In this document: piece by piece, positions 34,991 through 43,794 of the stretch | Layout of the letters: each line of letters starts with the position of its first letter | Numbering within the stretch: the stretch's first letter is position 1 | Source: Vulcanimicrobium sp035943995 | GTDB taxonomy: Bacteria; Vulcanimicrobiota; Vulcanimicrobiia; Vulcanimicrobiales; Vulcanimicrobiaceae | DNA length: 60,331 nucleotides | Assembly (NCBI GenBank): GCA_035943995.1 | Contig: DASZBS010000131.1 | Span: 1 to 60,331 of the forward strand | Direction of reading: 5' to 3' | Made by a program: the position numbers and the translations under genes | Notes under the pieces: generated by a model | What the model was told of the DNA's origin: nothing | Database searches by the model: none | The model's input: only the letters and a program-made list of their open reading frames with translations

Positions 34991-35566
34991 ATGGACCGAA
35001 CTGCACTGCCGGGCATCATCTTTTGGGTTCTCTTCCTGCCGCTCGCGGCGCTCGAATTGGCGAAGCCGGACTGGTATACGGGTTGGACAAGAGCAGACTG
35101 GATCAGCCTTGGGGTCGCGGCCGGAACCCTCGCGCTCGCGGGCATCACGGCATGGAACGTGTTGGTGACGCAGCGCGTGATAGGCGCGGAAGATCGGCGA
35201 CACCGCCAATCCCTCGCGCCTATCGTAAATACGTGGTGGCACAAGAAACGATCGGGCGATTATAGTCTCCACATCGTCAATAGCGGACCCGGCCCGGCGC
35301 TTAATGTACGCGTCGACGGAGTTGTGAGCTACTACGAGGGTCGCGAGGAGTACCGGCACACCATTAAGTTCCGCTGGCAAGTGCTGTCGGCGAATCTAGG
35401 GAATCCCCAGCATCGTGAACTCGATTTGCATGCCTTACCAGGTACGCCGCAAGTCGAGTCCGTCGTGTCCATCCATGCGCGATACGTTGATATGTTTGGA
35501 AATGAGTATTCCTCTCTTACGACCAAAGGCAACTTTGTGTGGACGCGTCCGCCACGATTACGGTAA
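34991..35566 (+). CDS. Membrane protein with two N-terminal helices and a soluble domain, unknown
   Basis: 191 residues. Two hydrophobic helices (about residues 6-22 and 37-56) precede a soluble domain of about 130 residues with beta-strand periodicity (YSLHIVNSGPGPALNVRVDG), which could be an immunoglobulin-like fold. This layout is common in proteins of unknown role that carry a cytoplasmic sandwich domain. GC content is visibly lower than that of the neighbours, pointing to possible transfer. No strong ribosome site is seen. It is convergent with the acyl-CoA ligase gene. Confidence 0.6.
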   Translation: MDRTALPGIIFWVLFLPLAALELAKPDWYTGWTRADWISLGVAAGTLALAGITAWNVLVTQRVIGAEDRRHRQSLAPIVNTWWHKKRSGDYSLHIVNSGPGPALNVRVDGVVSYYEGREEYRHTIKFRWQVLSANLGNPQHRELDLHALPGTPQVESVVSIHARYVDMFGNEYSSLTTKGNFVWTRPPRLR

Positions 35567-35678
35567 TAGCTCGTCCTAAATGAGTGTCGATCGTTACAAA
35601 AGAGACGATCACCGACTGTCTCACCGCAAGCTTGCACGCTGAGCGGTCTTCTTCGAAACCCCAAGTCACGTACGCACT

Positions 35679-37268
35679 CTACATCACAATCTCCGTGAAC
35701 ATCTCGTTGCGTGCAGCACGCAGTTGGTGCTTTTGTACTTTGCCTGTGGCGGTCATCGGAAGTCCGTCGAGGATGCGCACTACTTTCGGCGTCTCGAAGC
35801 CAGCGAGGCGCTCGCGGCAGTGGGCGATCAGCTCGTCTTCTGTCGCGCTCGTGCCGGGCTTGAGGGCGACGAATCCGACGACGGCTTCGCCCCAGCGCTC
35901 GTGCGGGATGCCCACCACGCCGACGCTCGCGACCGCCGGGTGCGCGAGCAAGGCCGCTTCCACTTTCACCGAGGCGACGTTCTCGCCGCCGCTCTTGATG
36001 AGGTCTTTCTTGCGGTCGACGAACAAGAGCTGGCCGTCTTGGTCGAACATGCCCAGGTCGCCCGTGTGGTGCCAGCCGAAGCGCCGTGCGGCGGCGGTTG
36101 CTTCGGGATCTTTGAAGTAGCCTTCCATCACGTTGGGGCCGCGGTGGACGATCTCGCCGACCTGGCCGCGGTCGAGTAGGTTGCCGTCGTCGTCCATGAT
36201 CGCGGTCTCGTTGACCGGCGCCGACGTGCCCCAGTAATTGCCGAAGCGCCGCAGTTGCTCGTCCGGGCGGAAGACGACGGTCGCCGGGTACATCTCGGTC
36301 TGTCCGCTCGAGAGTTGGAAGTTCGGGCAGATCTCTGCGATCAGGCGGCGGCGCACCGGCTCGGAGATCGGCGCCATCGCGTACAGGCCTAGCCGTAGGC
36401 TCGACAGATCGAACTTCGCGCGGTCGGGGTGATCGAGGATCGCGCTCCACATCGCGGGCAAGAGGAACGCGAACGATACGCGCTCGCGCTCGAACGCTGT
36501 CATCATGCGCACCGGGTCGAAGCTGCGGAAGACGATCCCCCGCGCGCCGACTAGCATCGCGGTCAGCATGATCGCGTGGGTGGCGCAATGGAACATCGGT
36601 AGCAGCAGCGGAGTTGCTTCGCCGCGGCGCATCGGCATGTCGGCGAGGTTCGAGAGGGCAGCGGTGAAGACCGACAGGTGCGTGTGCATTACGCCCTTCG
36701 GACGGCCCGTCGTTCCGCTCGTGTACATGATGAGCGCGAGGTCGCGGTCGGCGATTGCGACGTCGACCTCGCCGGTAGGGTGAGCGGCCCTCGCTGAGTC
36801 GAAGTCGGTGGCGCACCCTTCGACAAGCTCAGGGTGACATGGAGAGTCGGCGGACGGTACGATCACGATGCGCGGCACTACCGCTTCGAGAGCCGTGCGC
36901 AGCGGCTCGTTCGCGTAGAGGTGTGCGTCGATCAGTGCAAGCTTTGCCTCCGCGTGCTCGGCGATGTAGGCGATGTCGCCCGGGGCGAGCATCGTGTTGA
37001 TTGGTACCCACACCAGGCCCGCCTTGAGGATGCCGAACATCGCGATGACGAACCGGTATGAATTCACGCAAACCATCGCGACCCGGTCGCCGCGCTGCAG
37101 ACCCTCTGTGAGTAAATAGCGCGCGAAACGATCGCTCTCTTCGTCGAGCGCGCGATAGCTGATGCGAACGTCGTCGTCGACCAGCGCGATGTCGTCGCCG
37201 CACGTCCGCGCGGTGCGGCCGATCACGTCGCCCAGCGCGATCCGCCCGATGCGGCCGGTCGTCGTCAT
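35679..37268 (-). CDS. AMP-dependent acyl-CoA ligase
   Basis: 529 residues of the ANL superfamily. The phosphate loop is MYTSGTTGRPKGVMHTH; the later core motifs are GYFKDPEATAAA with HHTGDLG, KDLIKSGGENVAS and the catalytic lysine in TATGKVQKHQL. The enzyme activates a carboxylic acid to its acyl-CoA with ATP. It overlaps the acyl-CoA dehydrogenase upstream (ATGA), forming one operon divergent from the carboxylase operon, so the acid is probably fed to that pathway. An inserted stretch SPCHPELVEGCAT (about residues 146-158) is encoded by a dispersed repeat and is absent from typical family members. Confidence 0.9.
   Translation of the reverse strand: MTTTGRIGRIALGDVIGRTARTCGDDIALVDDDVRISYRALDEESDRFARYLLTEGLQRGDRVAMVCVNSYRFVIAMFGILKAGLVWVPINTMLAPGDIAYIAEHAEAKLALIDAHLYANEPLRTALEAVVPRIVIVPSADSPCHPELVEGCATDFDSARAAHPTGEVDVAIADRDLALIMYTSGTTGRPKGVMHTHLSVFTAALSNLADMPMRRGEATPLLLPMFHCATHAIMLTAMLVGARGIVFRSFDPVRMMTAFERERVSFAFLLPAMWSAILDHPDRAKFDLSSLRLGLYAMAPISEPVRRRLIAEICPNFQLSSGQTEMYPATVVFRPDEQLRRFGNYWGTSAPVNETAIMDDDGNLLDRGQVGEIVHRGPNVMEGYFKDPEATAAARRFGWHHTGDLGMFDQDGQLLFVDRKKDLIKSGGENVASVKVEAALLAHPAVASVGVVGIPHERWGEAVVGFVALKPGTSATEDELIAHCRERLAGFETPKVVRILDGLPMTATGKVQKHQLRAARNEMFTEIVM
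36807..36839 (+). repeat. Dispersed 33-bp repeat, copy 1
   Basis: This stretch is identical over 33 bases to 40875-40907. Its core CCTTCGACAAGCTCAGG is a near-palindromic element that I know as a frequent dispersed repeat in many bacterial genomes. Here it lies inside the acyl-CoA ligase gene, read from the other strand as CHPELVEG. Confidence 0.85.
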
Positions 37269-38563
37269 GGCGTCGCCGCCAGGGCGGGCGCGGAGACGGC
37301 GGGCGCAGCGTCGGCGGGCGCCATGCCCGGGGGTGCCGCGTCGGCGGTCGCGCCGACCGCGGGCGCCGCAGCGGTGGGGGCTGGCGGCGCGACGCTACGT
37401 TGCGTCGCGCGCGGCGGGGGTGATGCGATCTTCATCCCCTTCGCGATGATGTTGAGCATGATCTCGTCGGCGCCTGCGCCGATCGAGAGCAGGCGGGAAT
37501 CGCGGTAGTAGCGCGCGATCGGCGTCTCGTTCATATAGCCCATGCCGCCGAAGAACTGCAGGCAGCTGTCGGCGACTTCGCGCGCGAGACGTCCCGCGGT
37601 GAGCTTCGCCATCGATGCGAGCTGCGTGACGTTGCCGCCGCCGACGTACTCCTCGACCGCGCGGTAGGTGATCGAACGCAGCAGCTCCACCTTGGTCTGC
37701 AGCTCTGCGAGCTTGAACTGGATCACCTGATTGTCCAGCAGCGGTCCGCCGAAGGCGACGCGCTGGCTCGTGTGCTCGATCGTCTGCGCGATCGCACGTT
37801 CCATCCCGCGCAGCGAGCCGGCCGCGCCGTGCAGCCGCTCCTCTTGGAACTGCTCCATCTGGTAGACGAAGCCGCGGCCCTCCTCGCCGATGCGGTATCG
37901 CTGCGGAACGCGGACGCCTTCGAAGTACAGAGTCGCCGTGTCGGAGGAGTGCATGCCCAGCTTGTCGCGCAGCTTCACGCGCGTCACGCCCGGCCGGTCG
38001 AGCGGCACGACGATCAGCGACTTCGAGCGGTGGATCGGGCCGTCGCTCGTGTTTACCAGCAGGCACGTCCAGTCGGCTTGCATGCCGTTGGTGATCCACG
38101 TCTTCACGCCGTCGATCACGTAGTCGTCGCCGTCCTTGCGCGCGCGCGACGTGATCCCCGCGACGTCGGAACCCGCGCCGGGCTCCGAGACGCCGATGCA
38201 CGCGACGTGTTCGCCCGTGATGCTCGGCACGAGAAACTCGCGGCGCAGCTCGTCGGAGCCGTATTGCGCGAGCGCCGGCGTCGCCATGTCGACCTGCACG
38301 CCCAGCGCCATCGGCACGCCGCCGCACGGGATGTCGCCGATCGCCTCGGCGAACGCGCAGGCGTAGCTCCAGTCGAGACCTTGTCCGCCGAAGTCTTCGG
38401 AGCGCGTGATACCCAGCAAGCCGTGGTCGCCGAACAGCTTGAAGACCTCGTGCGCCGGAAACGCCTCCGCCGCTTCCCACTCCTCGACGTGCGGCGCGAT
38501 CTCGGCGGCGATCAAGCGCGCGACGGTGCGCATGAGCTCGCGGTGTTCCTGCTGGTAGATCAC
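37265..38563 (-). CDS. Acyl-CoA dehydrogenase with Ala/Pro-rich tail
   Basis: 432 residues. The FAD/substrate signature IGVSEPGAGSDVAGI, the DGVKTWITNGM segment, and the C-terminal CLQFFGGMGYMNE with RYYRDSRLLSIGAGADEIML are the family marks. The catalytic Glu is expected in the last of these or close by. The enzyme makes the alpha,beta double bond of acyl-CoA and passes electrons to ETF. Residues after about 380 form an unusual tail of Ala, Pro and Val (about 50 residues) not found in typical members of about 380 residues. The GTG start has a clear AGGAGG. The stop overlaps the ligase ATG (ATGA). Confidence 0.93.
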   Translation of the reverse strand: MIYQQEHRELMRTVARLIAAEIAPHVEEWEAAEAFPAHEVFKLFGDHGLLGITRSEDFGGQGLDWSYACAFAEAIGDIPCGGVPMALGVQVDMATPALAQYGSDELRREFLVPSITGEHVACIGVSEPGAGSDVAGITSRARKDGDDYVIDGVKTWITNGMQADWTCLLVNTSDGPIHRSKSLIVVPLDRPGVTRVKLRDKLGMHSSDTATLYFEGVRVPQRYRIGEEGRGFVYQMEQFQEERLHGAAGSLRGMERAIAQTIEHTSQRVAFGGPLLDNQVIQFKLAELQTKVELLRSITYRAVEEYVGGGNVTQLASMAKLTAGRLAREVADSCLQFFGGMGYMNETPIARYYRDSRLLSIGAGADEIMLNIIAKGMKIASPPPRATQRSVAPPAPTAAAPAVGATADAAPPGMAPADAAPAVSAPALAATP

Positions 38564-38664
38564 GGGCGAACCTCCTGGACGGCGGGGATTCGCCGCGCGA
38601 CAGGCGACCCTTTTCTGCCCGGCGTACCATTCGCCACGATCGGACCGTTCGCGAGGGATCGAAG

Positions 38665-39447
38665 ATGGCTCAAGAGCCCGTACTGTACACGTTCTCGGAC
38701 GGGGTGGCGCGGATTCGTCTCAACCGGCCCGAGGTCGGAAACGCGATGAGCGGCGACGTCGCGCGCGGCATCGCGCACGCGGTCGACGCGATCGCGATCG
38801 AGCACGGCGCGCGCGTCGTCGTGTTGTGCGCGAACGGCCGCCACTTCAGCGCCGGCGGCGACATCGGCGAGTTCGTCCGCGACCGCGAGCGCCTCGCGGA
38901 ATCGATCGGCGACGGTCTTCTTCTCTTCAACAGCGCGCTCACCAAGCTCGCGCGGCTTCCGATCCCGGTCGTCACGGCGCTCAACGGCCCGGTCGCGGGC
39001 GGCGGGATCGGCCTGGCGCTCACCGCCGACCTGATCGTCGCCGCCGAATCGGCGCGCTTTCGGTCGGGCTACAGCGGGATCGGCCTCTCGCCGGACTGCG
39101 GCACATCGTTCTTCCTGGTGCGCGCGCTCGGCGCGACGCGCGCGAAAGAGCTGATGTTCACGAATCGCTCGCTCTCCGCCGCCGAAGCGCTGGCGTGCGG
39201 GCTCGTCAACCGCGTCGTTCCCGACGCGGAGCTGGAGCGCGCGACCGACGCCCTCGTCGCCGAGCTGACGGCATTGCCGCGCGGTTCGCTCGCCGCGATC
39301 AAGACGCTCGTCGGCGAAATCTCCGACGGGCTATATGAACGCACGCTCGCGCGCGAGCGCGAGCTGATGGTCGAGAACGCCGCCGGCGCCGACGTGCTCG
39401 AAGGGATCGCGGCGTTCGCAGCGCGCCGCGCGCCCGTCTTCGCGTGA
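38665..39447 (+). CDS. Enoyl-CoA hydratase/isomerase family protein
   Basis: 260 residues of the crotonase fold. The oxyanion-hole segments are FSAGGDIGEF (about residues 59-68) and NGPVAGGGIGLALTADLIVA (108-127). The LSPDCGTSFFLVRALG stretch follows, then GLVNRVVPDAEL. The Asp/Gly and Asp/Cys at the Glu positions of classic hydratases suggest an isomerase-like or altered activity. It starts the plus-strand operon, divergent from the dehydrogenase gene with about 100 bases between starts, and its TGA overlaps the GTG of the AtuA-like gene. Confidence 0.88.
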   Translation: MAQEPVLYTFSDGVARIRLNRPEVGNAMSGDVARGIAHAVDAIAIEHGARVVVLCANGRHFSAGGDIGEFVRDRERLAESIGDGLLLFNSALTKLARLPIPVVTALNGPVAGGGIGLALTADLIVAAESARFRSGYSGIGLSPDCGTSFFLVRALGATRAKELMFTNRSLSAAEALACGLVNRVVPDAELERATDALVAELTALPRGSLAAIKTLVGEISDGLYERTLARERELMVENAAGADVLEGIAAFAARRAPVFA

Positions 39448-41369
39448 ACGAGCGCACCGTCCGCATCGGCGGGTTCTCCGCGTTCTGGGGCGATAGCGAC
39501 GGGTACGCGGAGCAGCTCGTCAACAGCGGCGGCGTCGACTTCCTGATCGGCGATTATCTCGCCGAGATCACGATGTCGTTGCTTGCGCGCGCCAAGGCGA
39601 AGGATCCGAACGCCGGCTACGCGACCGACGTGGTCGGCGCGCTCGCGCCGTTGCTGGGCGAACTGCAAGCGCGCAACATCGGCGTCGTCACCAACGCCGG
39701 CGGACTGAATCCGCGCGCCGCGCGCGAAGCGCTGCTCGCCGCCGCACGGGAGCGCGGCCTCGCGCCGCGCATCGCGATCGTTGCCGGGGACGACCTCATG
39801 CCACACCTCAGCCGTGTTCGCGCGCTCCAACCGCGCGAGATCGGCTCGGGCGCGGCGCTTCCGGCGCAGCTCGTCAGCGCGAACGCCTATCTCGGCGCGA
39901 TTCCGATCGCGCGCGCGCTCGATGCGGGCGCACAGATCGTCCTGTGCGGCCGCGTGGTCGATTCGGCGCTCACGCTGGGCGTGCTGATGCATGCGTTCAC
40001 ATGGCGCGCGGACGACTACGACCGGCTCGCGGCCGGCAGCTTGGCGGGGCACGTGATCGAGTGCGCCGCGCAGGCCACCGGCGGTCTCTTCACCGATTGG
40101 CGCGCCGTGCCGGGCTGGGACGACATGGGCGTGCCCATCGCGACGTGTAGCGACGACGGCAGCTTCGTCATCTCGAAACCGGACGGGACCGGCGGGCTCG
40201 TATCGCGCGCGACGGTCGCCGAGCAGATCGTGTACGAGATCGGCGATCCTGCCGCGTACGTGCTGCCCGATGTCACCTGCGATTTCAGCGACGTGCGGAT
40301 CGAGGATCTCGGTGGTGATCGCGTGCGCGTGTCCGCCGCGCGCGGGCGTGCGCCCACGGCAGCGTATAAAGTGTCGGCGACGTATCTCGACGGCTATCGC
40401 ATCGCCGCGACGATGTTGATCGCCGGCGGCGAAGCGGCTGCGCGTGCCGAGCGCGCGGGGCATGCGATCCTCGCTCGCGCCGCGCGCATCGCGGTGGCGC
40501 GCGGTTTCGCGCCGTTCGCGGAGACCAGCGTGGAAGTCGCCGGCGGTGGTGCGATCGTCGGCCGGCCGGAACTCGCCGCCGCGGCGCGCGAGGTCGTGCT
40601 CAAGCTGGCGGCGCGCCATGCGGAGCGTGCGCCGCTCGACGTGCTCGCACGTGAGATCGCGCCGGCCGGGTGCGCGATGGCGCAGGGATTCACCGGGCTG
40701 ATCGGCGGGCGACCGAAAGCGACGCCGGTGATTCGGCTGTTCTCGTTCCTGATCGACAAGCGGGTCGTCGAGGCGCTGGTCGAGCTCGACGGCGAGCCTC
40801 TCTCCGGCGAATGCGCACCGGAAGACGAGCGCGCGGGCACGGCACGCGACGCGCTGGTGGCGCAAAGGTCGCAGGGTGGCGCACCCTTCGACAAGCTCAG
40901 GGTGACAGAGAGATTCGGGGTGACGGCGGAGACGCTCGGGTTGACGGAGACGCTGCGCGTAACCGAGACGCCCCACGGGACGGAGTTGACGCAGGTGCCG
41001 TTGCGGGCGATTGCGTGGGGACGTAGTGGCGACAAAGGTGACGCGTGCAATATTGGCATCATCGCGCGGCATCCGGCGTTCGCCGCCCTGATCGCCGAGC
41101 AGTTCAGCGCGGAACGCGTCGCCGCGCGGTTCGCGTACGTCGCGCGCGGGCCCGTGACGCGCTATGCGCTGCCCGGCTTCGACGCGTTCAACTTCGTGAT
41201 CGAGAACGCACTCGGCGGCGGTGGTATCGCTTCGCTGCGCTACGATCCGCAAGGTAAGACGTTCGCGCAGATTCTGCTCGACGAGCCGGTGCTCGTTCCG
41301 GCGGCGTGGCTCGATGCCGGCGGGCGGCCGAACCTCGCGCACCTCGACGCCGCGCACGCGATCCTCTGA
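39444..41369 (+). CDS. AtuA-like protein (DUF1446 plus C-terminal AtuA domain)
   Basis: 641 residues. It opens VRIGGFSAFWGDSDGYAEQL and carries DFLIGDYLAEITMSLLARAK and VVTNAGGLNPRAAREAL, which are typical of the DUF1446/acyclic terpene utilisation family. Residues about 525-640 (LRAIAWGRSGDKGDACNIG) form the separate AtuA-like C-terminal domain. The linker between them (about 470-520) holds a dispersed repeat (PFDKLRVT) and short T/E/L-rich repeats, so it is probably an expanded loop. AtuA is needed for citronellol/geraniol breakdown in Pseudomonas, with the precise reaction unclear. It is coupled on both sides: GTGA with the hydratase, TGATG with the carboxylase gene. Confidence 0.85.
   Translation: MNERTVRIGGFSAFWGDSDGYAEQLVNSGGVDFLIGDYLAEITMSLLARAKAKDPNAGYATDVVGALAPLLGELQARNIGVVTNAGGLNPRAAREALLAAARERGLAPRIAIVAGDDLMPHLSRVRALQPREIGSGAALPAQLVSANAYLGAIPIARALDAGAQIVLCGRVVDSALTLGVLMHAFTWRADDYDRLAAGSLAGHVIECAAQATGGLFTDWRAVPGWDDMGVPIATCSDDGSFVISKPDGTGGLVSRATVAEQIVYEIGDPAAYVLPDVTCDFSDVRIEDLGGDRVRVSAARGRAPTAAYKVSATYLDGYRIAATMLIAGGEAAARAERAGHAILARAARIAVARGFAPFAETSVEVAGGGAIVGRPELAAAAREVVLKLAARHAERAPLDVLAREIAPAGCAMAQGFTGLIGGRPKATPVIRLFSFLIDKRVVEALVELDGEPLSGECAPEDERAGTARDALVAQRSQGGAPFDKLRVTERFGVTAETLGLTETLRVTETPHGTELTQVPLRAIAWGRSGDKGDACNIGIIARHPAFAALIAEQFSAERVAARFAYVARGPVTRYALPGFDAFNFVIENALGGGGIASLRYDPQGKTFAQILLDEPVLVPAAWLDAGGRPNLAHLDAAHAIL
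40875..40907 (+). repeat. Dispersed 33-bp repeat, copy 2
   Basis: This copy is identical to 36807-36839 and has the same orientation on the plus strand. It lies in the linker of the AtuA-like gene and is translated as APFDKLRVT. It is followed by degenerate repeats of about 15-18 bases (GTTGACGGAGACGCT-like) to about 40990. Confidence 0.85.
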
Positions 41370-42979
41370 TGCCCGTCCTTGCGACCGGCCTGGATGCGAC
41401 GTCCGCCGAGTTCGGTGCGAATCGCGCGAGCATGCTCGCGTTCCTCGAACGGCTGCGCGAGCTCGAAGGGCGCACGCGCGCGGCTTCCGAGCGCGCGAAG
41501 AAGCGGTTCGACGAGCGCGGTGCGCTGCTGCCGCGCGAGCGGATCGGACGGCTGCTCGACCTCGGTTCGCCGTGGCTCGAGCTCTCCTCGATCGCGGGCT
41601 ATTTGCAAGACGATGCCGATCCCGCCAAGAGCATCCCCGGCGCGCGCATCGTCACCGGGATCGGCTACGTGTCGGACGTGCGCTGTCTCGTCGTCGCCAG
41701 CGATGCCGGGATCGACGCCGGCGCGCTCGGTGCGATGTCGCTCGAGAAGATTCTGCGCGCGCAAGACATCGCGCTCGAGAACAAACTGCCATTCGTGCAC
41801 CTCGTCGAGTCGGCCGGGGCGAACCTGCTGTCGTACAAGGTCGAAGGCTTCGTGCTCGGCGGGGCGCTCTTCCGCAACCTCGCGCGGCTTTCGGCCGCGG
41901 GGCTGCCGGTCGTCACGGTCGTGCACGGTTCGTCGACGGCGGGCGGCGCGTACATGCCGGGACTTTCCGACTACGTCGTGATGGTGCGCGGTCGCGCGCG
42001 CGCGTTTCTGGCCGGGCCCCCGCTGTTGCGCGCCGCGACCGGCGAGATCGCGACCGAAGAGGAGCTCGGCGGCGCGGAGCTGCACGCGCGCGTCACCGGT
42101 CTCGCGGAATACGTCGGCGAGGACGACGCCGACGCGCTGCGCATCGCGCGCGAGATCGTGTCGCGCCTGCCGTGGCGGCGCGCCCCGTTGCCGAACGGAC
42201 CGCCGCCGCTCTACGATGCCGACGAGTTGCTGGGCGTGATGCCGGCCGATCCACGCCGGCCGGCCGACATGCGTGAAGCGATCGTGCGCATCGTCGACGG
42301 TTCGGAGTTCCTCGAGTTCAAGCCGGACTACGGTCCCGCGACGGTCGTCGGGCACGCTTCGATCGAGGGGATGCCGGTCGGCATCCTCACGAACAACGCG
42401 CCACTCGATCCCGACGGCGCGAACAAGGCGACGCATTTCATCCAAGCCTGCTGCCAAACCGGCACGCCGCTGATCTATTTGCAGAACACGACCGGATACA
42501 TCGTCGGCAAGGCGTCGGAAGCCGCCGGGATGATCAAGCACGGCTCGAAGATGATCCAGGCGGTGACGAACGCCAACGTTCCGCAGCTCACCGTGATGTG
42601 CGGCGGGTCGTTCGGCGCCGGAAACTACGGCATGTGCGGGCGCGGGTTCGCACCGCGCTTCCTCTTCTCGTGGCCGAACGCGCAGACCGCCGTGATGGGG
42701 CCGGAACAGGCGGCGACGACGATGGGGATCGTGTTCGAAGAAGGCGCGAAGCGGCGCGGCAAGCCCGCCGACCCGACCCAGATCGCCGCGCTACAGGCGC
42801 AGATCGTCGAGCGGTTCTCATCGCAGATGGACGCGTTCGTCACGTCGGGCCGCATGCTCGACGACGGCGTGATCGATCCGCGCGACACGCGCCGCGTGCT
42901 CGCGTTCGCGCTGTCCGTGTGCGCCGACGGCGACTCCCGTAGCGTACGGCCCGTGCAATTCGGCGTGGCACGCCCGTGA
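41369..42979 (+). CDS. Acyl-CoA carboxylase, carboxyltransferase (beta) subunit
   Basis: 536 residues, the normal length for methylcrotonyl- or geranyl-CoA carboxylase beta subunits. Conserved stretches include SSTAGGAYMPGLSDYVVMV, AGPPLLRAATGE with ELGGAELHARVTG, NTTGYIVGKASEAAGMIKHG and GGSFGAGNYGMCGRGF. It moves the carboxyl group from biotin to the acyl-CoA gamma carbon. The partner biotin carboxylase subunit lies two genes downstream. The first codon overlaps the AtuA stop (TGATG). The sequence fits the AtuC/LiuB class better than propionyl-CoA carboxylase, but geranyl-CoA and methylcrotonyl-CoA cannot be told apart by eye. Confidence 0.93.
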   Translation: MPVLATGLDATSAEFGANRASMLAFLERLRELEGRTRAASERAKKRFDERGALLPRERIGRLLDLGSPWLELSSIAGYLQDDADPAKSIPGARIVTGIGYVSDVRCLVVASDAGIDAGALGAMSLEKILRAQDIALENKLPFVHLVESAGANLLSYKVEGFVLGGALFRNLARLSAAGLPVVTVVHGSSTAGGAYMPGLSDYVVMVRGRARAFLAGPPLLRAATGEIATEEELGGAELHARVTGLAEYVGEDDADALRIAREIVSRLPWRRAPLPNGPPPLYDADELLGVMPADPRRPADMREAIVRIVDGSEFLEFKPDYGPATVVGHASIEGMPVGILTNNAPLDPDGANKATHFIQACCQTGTPLIYLQNTTGYIVGKASEAAGMIKHGSKMIQAVTNANVPQLTVMCGGSFGAGNYGMCGRGFAPRFLFSWPNAQTAVMGPEQAATTMGIVFEEGAKRRGKPADPTQIAALQAQIVERFSSQMDAFVTSGRMLDDGVIDPRDTRRVLAFALSVCADGDSRSVRPVQFGVARP

Positions 42980-43794
42980 TTCGCCGCGAGCTCGGCGGCG
43001 GCATTCTCACGCTGACGTTCGACCGACCCGAAGCGCGCAACGCGCTGACCCCGGAGATGCTCGACGCGCTCGTCGCGGGCTTCGACGAAGCGGAGCGCGA
43101 CGGGACGGTGCGGGCGCTCGTGCTGCGCGCGGCCGGTCCGAGCTTCTGTGCGGGCGGTGATTTCGGCGGGTTTCGGCGGCTGATCGCGCAACCCGCGCCG
43201 GCGGACGCGCCGGATCCGATCGTCGCCGCCAACCGCGCCTTCGGCGCCGTGCTCGAACGTCTTGCCGGGCTCTCGGTTCCGTCCATCGCAGTCGTCGGGG
43301 GCGCGGCCGTCGGGGGCGGTGTCGGCTTCGTCGCTGCCAGCGATTTCGTGCTCGCGCGCGCCGACGCGACGTTCCGTCTGCCGGAGGTAACGCTCGGTCT
43401 TCCGCCGGCGCAGGTCGCACCGTTCGTCGCCGACCGAATTGGTCAGATGCGCGCGCGTCAGATGATGCTGACCGCCGAGTTGCTCGACGCGGACGCCGCG
43501 CTGCGGTGCGGGCTCGTCGACCACGTCGCAGCGAACGACGCGGAGCTCGCGGCCGAGCTGGCACGCGTCATCGGAGCAATCGAGCGCGCTGAGCCGGCCG
43601 CGGTTCGCGCAACGAAGGCGATCCTCGCGCGTGACCGGTCGAGCACGCGCGGCGCAACCCTCGACTTCGCCGCGGAGCACTTCGCGCGCGCGCTGCGTTC
43701 CGCGGCGGTTAGCGAACGGCTCGCGGCACGAACGGCGACTTCGTCGTCGTCACCATCGCCGTCGTCGCAGCCACCCTCACCGTCGGCGTCGTGA
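42976..43794 (+). CDS. Enoyl-CoA hydratase (methylglutaconyl-type, LiuC/AtuE-like)
   Basis: 272 residues, crotonase fold. The oxyanion hole is FCAGGDFGGF (about residues 56-65) and VVGGAAVGGGVGFVAASDFV (about 104-123), then FRLPEVTLGLPPAQVAPFV. Within a carboxylase operon the expected role is hydration of methylglutaconyl-CoA or its isohexenyl equivalent. The end (ATSSSSPSPSSQPPSPS) is a Ser/Pro-rich tail beyond the fold. It is coupled by GTGA to both neighbours (42976-42979 and 43791-43794), so it is translated with the two carboxylase subunits. Confidence 0.9.
   Translation: MIRRELGGGILTLTFDRPEARNALTPEMLDALVAGFDEAERDGTVRALVLRAAGPSFCAGGDFGGFRRLIAQPAPADAPDPIVAANRAFGAVLERLAGLSVPSIAVVGGAAVGGGVGFVAASDFVLARADATFRLPEVTLGLPPAQVAPFVADRIGQMRARQMMLTAELLDADAALRCGLVDHVAANDAELAAELARVIGAIERAEPAAVRATKAILARDRSSTRGATLDFAAEHFARALRSAAVSERLAARTATSSSSPSPSSQPPSPSAS

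Noticed and set aside
35588..35612. Short dyad GATCGT...ACGATC between the convergent membrane gene and the ligase as a terminator
   Set aside because: Only six paired bases, a long loop and no T-tract.
39069..41357. 762-codon minus-strand frame over the hydratase and AtuA-like genes
   Set aside because: Antisense shadow; the plus-strand genes carry family motifs and couple to their neighbours.
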